Shown: positions 6,123 to 9,995 of the stretch, in pieces | Position numbering within the stretch: the first letter of the stretch is position 1 | Layout: each line of letters starts with the position of its first letter | From: Synergistaceae bacterium UBA5560 | Lineage (GTDB): Bacteria > Synergistota > Synergistia > Synergistales > Aminiphilaceae | Assembly: GCA_002425685.1 (NCBI GenBank) | Contig: DIMS01000067.1 | Coordinates: 1 to 9,995, forward strand | Reading direction: 5' to 3' | DNA length: 9,995 bases | The notes under the pieces: model-generated | Told to the model about the DNA's origin: nothing | Databases searched by the model: none | The model's input: the letters and a program-made list of their open reading frames with translations, nothing else | Position numbers and translations under genes: made by a program

Positions 6123-7535
6123 GTGGTGGAGAAACGATACGATGCGATCATTGTGGGTGCAGGTCCCGCGGGACTTTTCGCTGCCCTGGAACTGACGGAA
6201 AAAGGCGCCTCGGTTCTCGTCGTGGACAAGGGGCGTTCCCTGGAGGGGCGGAAATGTCCGCTCAAGAACGGGGCGGTGGGGCAATGCATCCATTGCTCTC
6301 CCTGTAGTGTCATCTGCGGGTGGGGGGGAGCCGGGGCATTCAGCGACGGAAAGCTCACGCTGACCCCGGAATTCGGGGGCAACCTCGAGCGCTATGTGGG
6401 AAGGCGCGTCCTCGAACAGCTCATCCCGGAAGTGGATGCGATCTGGGTTCACTACGGCGCGGACACGCCCGTGTTCGAGCCCGATGCCGCCTTCGCCGGA
6501 GAGGTGGTCAAAAAGGGGCGTTTTGCGGGGCTTCAGGTCATCCCCGCAAAAATCCGCCATATCGGAACGGATCGTTCCCAGGAGGTTCTCGCTGCCGTCC
6601 GGAAGGCGCTTGCATCACGCTGTGACGTACTGCTCGAGACGGAAGTCGCGTCGATCCTCTCCGACGACGGTGCGGTGAAAGGGATCCGCCTGGCGGATGG
6701 CCGGGAGATCCCATCCCGATTCGTGCTCGTCTGTCCCGGAAGAGAAGGTGCCCACTGGATGGAGCGCGTTGCGAGAGAACTTCGGTTGCACGTGGACTCC
6801 CTTCCGGTGGATATTGGTGTACGGGTCGAAATTCCCCGGGAGTGGGCGGACGGTCTCACCGAGCAGTTCTACGAAGTGAAGGCGCTCTTCAACGCGCCCA
6901 CGTTCGACGATCGGGTCCGCACGTTCTGCATGTGTCCGGGAGGCGAGGTGGTCACGGAATATCAGAGCGACGGCAAGGTAGTGGTCGTCAACGGGCACAG
7001 CAACAGAGAGACGAAGACGGAGAACACCAATTTCGCCATTCTCGTGAGCACCGACTTCACTGAACCGTTCCACGATCCCAATGGGTATGGCACGCACATT
7101 GCCCGGCTGGCGAACATGCTCGGAGGAACGGTACTGGTTCAGCGTCTCGGCGATCTTCGGGCGGGCCGGCGTTCAACGGCGGAGCGAATCCGAAGGGGAC
7201 TGGTCCGCCCGACCCTGGCGGAGGCGGAGCCGGGAGATCTCTCCTTCGTGCTTCCTTATCGCCACCTCACGGACATTCTCGAGATGCTTCACGCCCTGGA
7301 CACCATCATGCCCGGAATCAATGGCCCTCATACCCTCCTGTATGGGGTCGAGGTAAAATTCTACAGCCTCCGTCTCGGATTGGACGAAACATTGCAGACC
7401 TCCATTTCGGGGCTCTACGCCGCTGGAGACGGGGCCGGAGTGACGAGAGGCGTGATTCAGGCATCCGCGAGCGGCCTCGTGGCAGCCCGCTCCATCCTGA
7501 GGACTGCGGAATCTTTTCCCCCGCAGGGACAGTGA
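6123..7535 (+). CDS. FAD-dependent oxidoreductase (COG2509 type)
   Basis: The 470-aa protein belongs by eye to the uncharacterised COG2509 FAD-dependent dehydrogenases. An N-terminal Rossmann motif, YDAIIVGAGPAGLFAALEL (6-24), binds the FAD ADP part, VLVVDKG (31-37) is the second strand, and GLYAAGDGAGVTRG (430-443) is the C-terminal FAD motif. Between residues 45 and 65 lie five cysteines (45, 55, 58, 61, 65) just before GWGGAGAFSDGKL (66-78), a family hallmark. They could be redox-active or bind a metal or Fe-S cluster, but the substrate is unknown. The start is GTG 6123: GGAGG (6110-6114) is 8 bases upstream and this puts the FAD motif near the N-terminus as usual. ATG codons at 6060 and 6087 lack ribosome sites. 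The gene is followed after 152 bases by the flavin reductase-like gene on the same strand with no terminator seen, so they may be co-transcribed as a flavin redox pair. Confidence 0.92.
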   Translation: MVEKRYDAIIVGAGPAGLFAALELTEKGASVLVVDKGRSLEGRKCPLKNGAVGQCIHCSPCSVICGWGGAGAFSDGKLTLTPEFGGNLERYVGRRVLEQLIPEVDAIWVHYGADTPVFEPDAAFAGEVVKKGRFAGLQVIPAKIRHIGTDRSQEVLAAVRKALASRCDVLLETEVASILSDDGAVKGIRLADGREIPSRFVLVCPGREGAHWMERVARELRLHVDSLPVDIGVRVEIPREWADGLTEQFYEVKALFNAPTFDDRVRTFCMCPGGEVVTEYQSDGKVVVVNGHSNRETKTENTNFAILVSTDFTEPFHDPNGYGTHIARLANMLGGTVLVQRLGDLRAGRRSTAERIRRGLVRPTLAEAEPGDLSFVLPYRHLTDILEMLHALDTIMPGINGPHTLLYGVEVKFYSLRLGLDETLQTSISGLYAAGDGAGVTRGVIQASASGLVAARSILRTAESFPPQGQ

Positions 7536-7575
7536 CGTGAACCCGGAGAGAGGCACAGAGGGATTCCGAGGGACC

Positions 7576-7590
7576 GGCGCGACACGCGCC
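7576..7590 (+). other. Short GC hairpin between oxidoreductase and flavin reductase genes
   Basis: GGCGCG (7576-7581) pairs with CGCGCC (7585-7590) around an ACA loop. No T run follows, so it is not a terminator. The rest of the 152-base gap (7536-7687) holds a weaker CGGC/GCCG pair nearby and the ribosome site of the next gene, and no promoter I can support. The hairpin may affect mRNA stability between the two genes. Confidence 0.3.
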
Positions 7591-7687
7591 ACGGCATTAC
7601 CTGGAGGAGCCGCAGGCGAGGACGTGAGGGAAGTTGTTCCGGAAAGGTGTTGCAAGGCTTGCTGTGGAGCGAGAAGGAGGAAAATCC

Positions 7688-8221
7688 ATGGAGACGACGT
7701 TGGATGTGAGAGCGCTTTTCAAACTCAGCTATGGGTTGTACATCGTGGGGGCCACCTGGGAGAGGAAATGTAATGGACAGATCGCCAATGCGGTCATGCA
7801 GATCACCGCAGAGCCCATCTGCGTCACGACCTGTCTTCACAGGAATAATCTCACCACGGAGTTCATCCGGAAAAGCGGCGTGTTTTCCGTGTCCGTCCTG
7901 GAGCAGGATGTGCCCATGCCGTTCATCGGAAATTTCGGTTTCAAGTGTGGCAGAGACATCGACAAGTTCTGCAATGTTCAGTACCGACCGGCACCTCTCG
8001 GCTCCCCCTTCATTCTCGACTGGACGGTGGCGGTGCTGGAGGCAAAGGTCATCGCCGTTCAGGAGGTACATACGCATGTCCTCTTCGTGGGCGAGGTTGC
8101 AAGCGCCGAAGTCGTCAAAGAAGGCAACCCCCTCACCTATGCGGATTACCATCGTCTCAAGAAGGGCAAGTCCCACAAGAATTCGCCCACATCCGTCTTC
8201 AACGACGTGAAGGGGCTCTGA
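7688..8221 (+). CDS. Flavin reductase-like FMN-binding split-barrel protein
   Basis: The 177-aa protein matches the flavin reductase / flavoredoxin family of FMN-binding split barrels, particularly the kind fused to or partnered with rubredoxin in anaerobes. Family features seen are ALFKLSYGLYIVGA (9-22), NGQIANAVMQITAEP (29-43, FMN-binding strand), NNLTTEFIRKSGVFSVSVL (53-71), FIGNFGFKCGRDIDKF (79-94) and the C-terminal HTHVLFVGEV (128-137) and LTYADYHRLKKG (149-160). It probably transfers electrons from NAD(P)H or a partner through FMN in the cytosol. No rubredoxin domain is attached. The start is ATG 7688 with AAGGAGG (7674-7680) at 7 bases. The frame extends upstream to 7634 but without a ribosome site. 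It follows the FAD oxidoreductase on the same strand and is closed by a strong hairpin at 8283-8336. Confidence 0.92.
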   Translation: METTLDVRALFKLSYGLYIVGATWERKCNGQIANAVMQITAEPICVTTCLHRNNLTTEFIRKSGVFSVSVLEQDVPMPFIGNFGFKCGRDIDKFCNVQYRPAPLGSPFILDWTVAVLEAKVIAVQEVHTHVLFVGEVASAEVVKEGNPLTYADYHRLKKGKSHKNSPTSVFNDVKGL

Positions 8222-8282
8222 CGGTTCGGGTCGCGACATATCGTGTTCTTCACGGCCTCCGGAATCAACCCGGTGGCTGTTC

Positions 8283-8336
8283 GGGGGATCGGATCTCCTC
8301 TTTCGCAAAGAGGATGTGTCCGGTCCCTCCATTTTT
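8283..8336 (+). terminator. Two-part intrinsic terminator or attenuator
   Basis: An outer stem (8283-8293 with 8319-8329, 11 pairs including two G-U) encloses a small internal loop and a perfect inner 8-bp stem (8296-8303 with 8307-8314, CGC loop). ATTTTTC follows (8331-8337). This has the form of a Rho-independent terminator for the flavin reductase gene. The next gene's Shine-Dalgarno starts about 16 bases further on, leaving no room for a promoter after it, so it may act as an attenuator for the TIGR02757 gene. Confidence 0.75.
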
Positions 8337-8367
8337 CTGCTGGCCCACCGGAAAGGAGGAGTCGCCC

Positions 8368-9234
8368 GTGTTGCTCCCGCTGCGATATCGCACGTGTTTC
8401 GATGCCCTCTACGAAACCTATGCTTCTCCCCGTTATCTGGATCCGGATCCGGTCCTTTTTCTTCACCGGTATGATACGCCGGAGGATGTGGAAGTCGCGG
8501 GTCTTCTGGCGGCACGTTTCGCGTACGGTAAGGTCCGCCAGATCCAGAGGAGCGTCGAAATTCTTCTGAATATTCTCGGTCCGGAACCGTCCGGCAGGCT
8601 TGTCGGAATGCCGGAGGAAGAGTTCGTCACCTCGTCGTTTCCGCTGCGTCACCGTTTTACCGACCCGGAGGAGACGGTGGCGCTGCTCCGGGCCATTCGT
8701 CTGGCGCTGCGGCGGTATGGTGGACTGGAGCCTCTTTTCCGCGAGGGAATGAACGTTCCCATGGAGGGGGAAAGGGAAATCCTGCATGCGAACCGTTCTG
8801 TTCGTGCGGTGCGAGGGGTGGCTTCTTTCGTTCGAGTGCTGACGCAACTTGGCGCCGTGCCTCCGGGAAGAAGCCGGAGCAGCCTTCTGGCTTCGCCGGA
8901 AAAGGGGAGCGCCTGCAAGCGTCTGTTCCTTTTCCTCAAGTGGATGGTCCGTCGTGATGCCATAGATCCAGGGGTATGGACGTGCCTGTATCCCTCCGAG
9001 CTGGTTTTGCCGCTGGATACGCACATGTTCGCTCTCTGTTCGGCCTGGGGTTTCTGCGAGAGACGTCATCCGGATCTCGGTGCCGCGCTGGAGGCCACAC
9101 GGGTCTTCCGGGAGATCAATCCCGAGGATCCTCTTCGGTATGATTTTGTGCTTACCCGCTTCGGCATTCGCCCCGAATTGTCCATGGAAGAGCTCTGTCG
9201 CAAGATTCCCGACGAGAACAACGAAGAGGAATAG
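8368..9234 (+). CDS. TIGR02757 / DUF2400 family protein
   Basis: The 288-aa product matches the TIGR02757 (DUF2400) family, whose function is not established. Hallmarks are SPRYLDPDPVLFLHRY (20-35), LLAARFAYGKVRQIQRSVE (46-64), PLRHRFTDPEE (92-102), ASPEKGSACKRLFLFLKWMV (175-194), PLDTHMFALCSAWGF (215-229) and FREINPEDPLRYDFVLTRFG (247-266). The PLDTHMFxxxxxxGF segment and the following helix resemble the catalytic-aspartate region of HhH-GPD DNA glycosylases such as endonuclease III, which suggests a nucleic-acid role (my inference). No helix-hairpin-helix motif or Fe-S cysteine set is obvious. Start: GTG 8368 with AAAGGAGG (8352-8359) 8 bases upstream. The frame is open back to 7945 but overlaps the flavin reductase gene. 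An ATG at 8314 lies inside the terminator stem. The tail is acidic (PDENNEEE). Expression must pass the hairpin at 8283-8336 or come from a promoter inside the gene before it. Confidence 0.9.
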   Translation: MLLPLRYRTCFDALYETYASPRYLDPDPVLFLHRYDTPEDVEVAGLLAARFAYGKVRQIQRSVEILLNILGPEPSGRLVGMPEEEFVTSSFPLRHRFTDPEETVALLRAIRLALRRYGGLEPLFREGMNVPMEGEREILHANRSVRAVRGVASFVRVLTQLGAVPPGRSRSSLLASPEKGSACKRLFLFLKWMVRRDAIDPGVWTCLYPSELVLPLDTHMFALCSAWGFCERRHPDLGAALEATRVFREINPEDPLRYDFVLTRFGIRPELSMEELCRKIPDENNEEE

Positions 9235-9263
9235 TTCATGAAAAGGGAAAGAATTTGAAGGAT

Positions 9264-9299
9264 ATGCGCTGATTTTAGCGCATGAAGGGGTTTTTCCCC
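9264..9299 (+). terminator. Possible weak terminator after the TIGR02757 gene
   Basis: ATGCGCT (9264-9270) pairs perfectly with AGCGCAT (9277-9283). A few bases later comes GGGGTTTTTCCCC (9287-9299), itself a small hairpin containing five T. The stem-to-T distance is long for a standard terminator, so termination is plausible but not certain. It starts 30 bases past the stop codon at 9234. Confidence 0.4.
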
Positions 9300-9351
9300 G
9301 TCGGAGTGGCACAGAGGGGATGGGAATGAGGAGCGTGTCTTTTGCCTTCAG

Positions 9352-9380
9352 GTGACGGGAAGTGAGGAACGTGTTATCAT
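9352..9380 (+). promoter_or_regulatory. Extended -10 promoter
   Basis: GTGACG (9352-9357, four of six matches to the -35 consensus), a 17-base spacer and TATCAT (9375-9380, five of six) with TG at the extended -10 position (9372-9373) make a good candidate. Transcription would start near 9387, just before the stem-loop at 9395-9449. What it transcribes is unclear: a non-coding RNA, the long open frame from 9528, or a gene beyond the window. Confidence 0.5.
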
Positions 9381-9394
9381 CTGTGGTGAAGAAC

Positions 9395-9449
9395 AAGGCA
9401 GGCAATCCATATTATTTTTTTGTTACGTTGTGTTGTTGGATTGCGCCTT
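9395..9449 (+). other. Long stem-loop at the start of a putative transcript
   Basis: The left arm (9395-9408) and right arm (9438-9449) form twelve pairs with a 2-base bulge, enclosing a 29-base T-rich loop that includes a run of seven T. It would be the 5' end of an RNA made from the promoter at 9352-9380, as in a leader or small RNA. No known riboswitch consensus is apparent. Confidence 0.45.
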
Positions 9450-9772
9450 CCCCCGATGCTGCAAAGAAATGTCACAGAGGCCGTGTGCCCGGTTTCGGCG
9501 AAATGGCTTTGAGGAGTTCCCGGAGTCATGAAAGGGAAGGTGATTGTCTGTGGTCTGTCCGTTGACGTCATCCCTCCGTCGAAAGAGATTCCTCGGAGAT
9601 TTTTCGGGAGTTGCGAGACGCTCTTCCGTTCTTTTTGGACGCCTCAGTGTTGTGTTTGCGAAATGTCCCCTTCCTTCTTTTTCCTTTCATTGCGACAGAG
9701 CCAATTTCTCTCCGGAACATCCCTGGGAAGAAAGGCAGATTTGCTTCGGCGCTGTGTCGAGCCATGGCGGTG

Positions 9773-9795
9773 TAACGCGGGAAGATCCCGCGTTA
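9773..9795 (+). repeat. Perfect 10-bp inverted repeat with 3-base loop
   Basis: TAACGCGGGA (9773-9782) is followed after AGA by its exact complement TCCCGCGTTA (9786-9795). No T run follows on either strand, so it is not a simple terminator. It may be an RNA hairpin or a protein-binding site. Confidence 0.6.
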
Positions 9796-9888
9796 AGGCG
9801 CATGTCCATACCGGTTCGACGCCCTGGATGATTTTGTACGCGCTCCTCTTGCTTCATGTCCTGGTTTCGATAGTGGGCGCAGCTCGTC

Positions 9889-9931
9889 TTGAAATATTCG
9901 GAATAGATGCATCTATACCGTCCGGTCGGTA
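9889..9931 (+). promoter_or_regulatory. Promoter overlaid by two abutting palindromes (TetR-like operator)
   Basis: TTGAAA (9889-9894, five of six) and TATACC (9914-9919, four of six), 19 bases apart, form a candidate plus-strand promoter. Its spacer contains the perfect 14-bp palindrome ATAGATGCATCTAT (9903-9916). This abuts a second, 16-bp palindrome TACCGTCCGGTCGGTA (9916-9931; seven of eight pairs) covering the -10 and start region. ACCGNCCGGTCGGT-like sites are typical of TetR-family operators. The controlled gene would lie right of the window. Confidence 0.5.
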
Positions 9932-9995
9932 CAACTACATCCGAAAAAGAGTGTTTTCTTCTCGGCGCGTGACGTGTTGTCTCCGACATTTTTCT

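Larger units (their letters stand above)
9300..9995. other. Gene-poor stretch rich in apparent control signals
   Basis: No recognisable protein gene or known RNA family is seen. One plus-strand frame is open from ATG 9528 to the window end (156 codons), with a possible GAGGAG site 11 bases upstream. However, its third codon positions have only about half G or C by my hand count, it resembles no family I know, and a promoter with operator-like palindromes lies inside it, so I do not call it a gene. The stretch holds an extended -10 promoter (9352-9380), a long stem-loop (9395-9449), a perfect hairpin (9773-9795) and a promoter/operator at 9889-9931. Confidence 0.6.

Noticed and set aside
7945..8367. 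Long N-terminal extension of the TIGR02757 protein
   Set aside because: It overlaps the flavin reductase gene in another frame and crosses the terminator hairpin. The family similarity begins just after GTG 8368.
8146..9405. 419-aa minus-strand open frame
   Set aside because: It is a shadow of the TIGR02757 gene on the other strand; its residues show no family pattern and are biased to Arg, His and Pro.
9780..9825. GGTTCGA as a tRNA T-loop near the right end
   Set aside because: The flanking bases do not form a T stem and no acceptor, D or anticodon arms can be placed around it.

Overview
This window is moderately GC-rich bacterial chromosome with strong AGGAGG-type ribosome binding sites and short intergenic gaps. 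No gene gives the taxon directly. The mix of envelope proteins with signal peptides, a rubredoxin-partner type flavin reductase and a COG2509-type flavoprotein suggests an anaerobic, diderm-like bacterium. Synergistota is my best guess, at low confidence.

Left part (1-6000) reads almost entirely on the minus strand. A terminator at the left edge (29-65) closes a plus-strand gene outside the window. Next is a membrane protein with a PAS-like region and a degenerate GGDEF domain (111-1292). Its reading frame stays open upstream through a decayed IS30-family transposase relic (1484-1756), so a longest-ORF caller would wrongly give it about 98 extra N-terminal residues. Beyond a good minus-strand terminator (1799-1837) lies an orphan secreted protein (1870-2580) with a candidate extended -10 promoter far upstream. 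A compact envelope pair follows: a CsgG-like exported protein (4060-4998) and, two bases after its stop, a TPR plus proline-rich protein (2813-4057). Upstream of them on the same strand is a sirtuin NAD-dependent deacylase (5206-5988).

The right part reads on the plus strand from a divergent intergenic region (5989-6122) holding two overlapping candidate promoters. The genes are a COG2509-type FAD oxidoreductase with a five-cysteine cluster (GTG start, 6123-7535), a flavin reductase-like FMN-binding protein (7688-8221) and a TIGR02757/DUF2400 protein (GTG start, 8368-9234). A long two-part hairpin followed by a U tract lies between the last two, only about 16 bases before the next Shine-Dalgarno sequence. 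It looks like an attenuator or a leaky terminator.

The last 700 bases (9300-9995) hold no recognisable gene but several apparent signals: an extended -10 promoter (9352-9380) followed by a long stem-loop leader (9395-9449), a perfect 10-bp hairpin (9773-9795), and at the right edge a TTGAAA promoter overlaid by two abutting palindromes (9903-9916 and 9916-9931). The second palindrome resembles a TetR-family operator and probably controls a gene just outside the window.

Start sites here were chosen from ribosome binding sites and family alignment, and several are shorter than the longest open frame. I see no CRISPR array, tRNA or rRNA.
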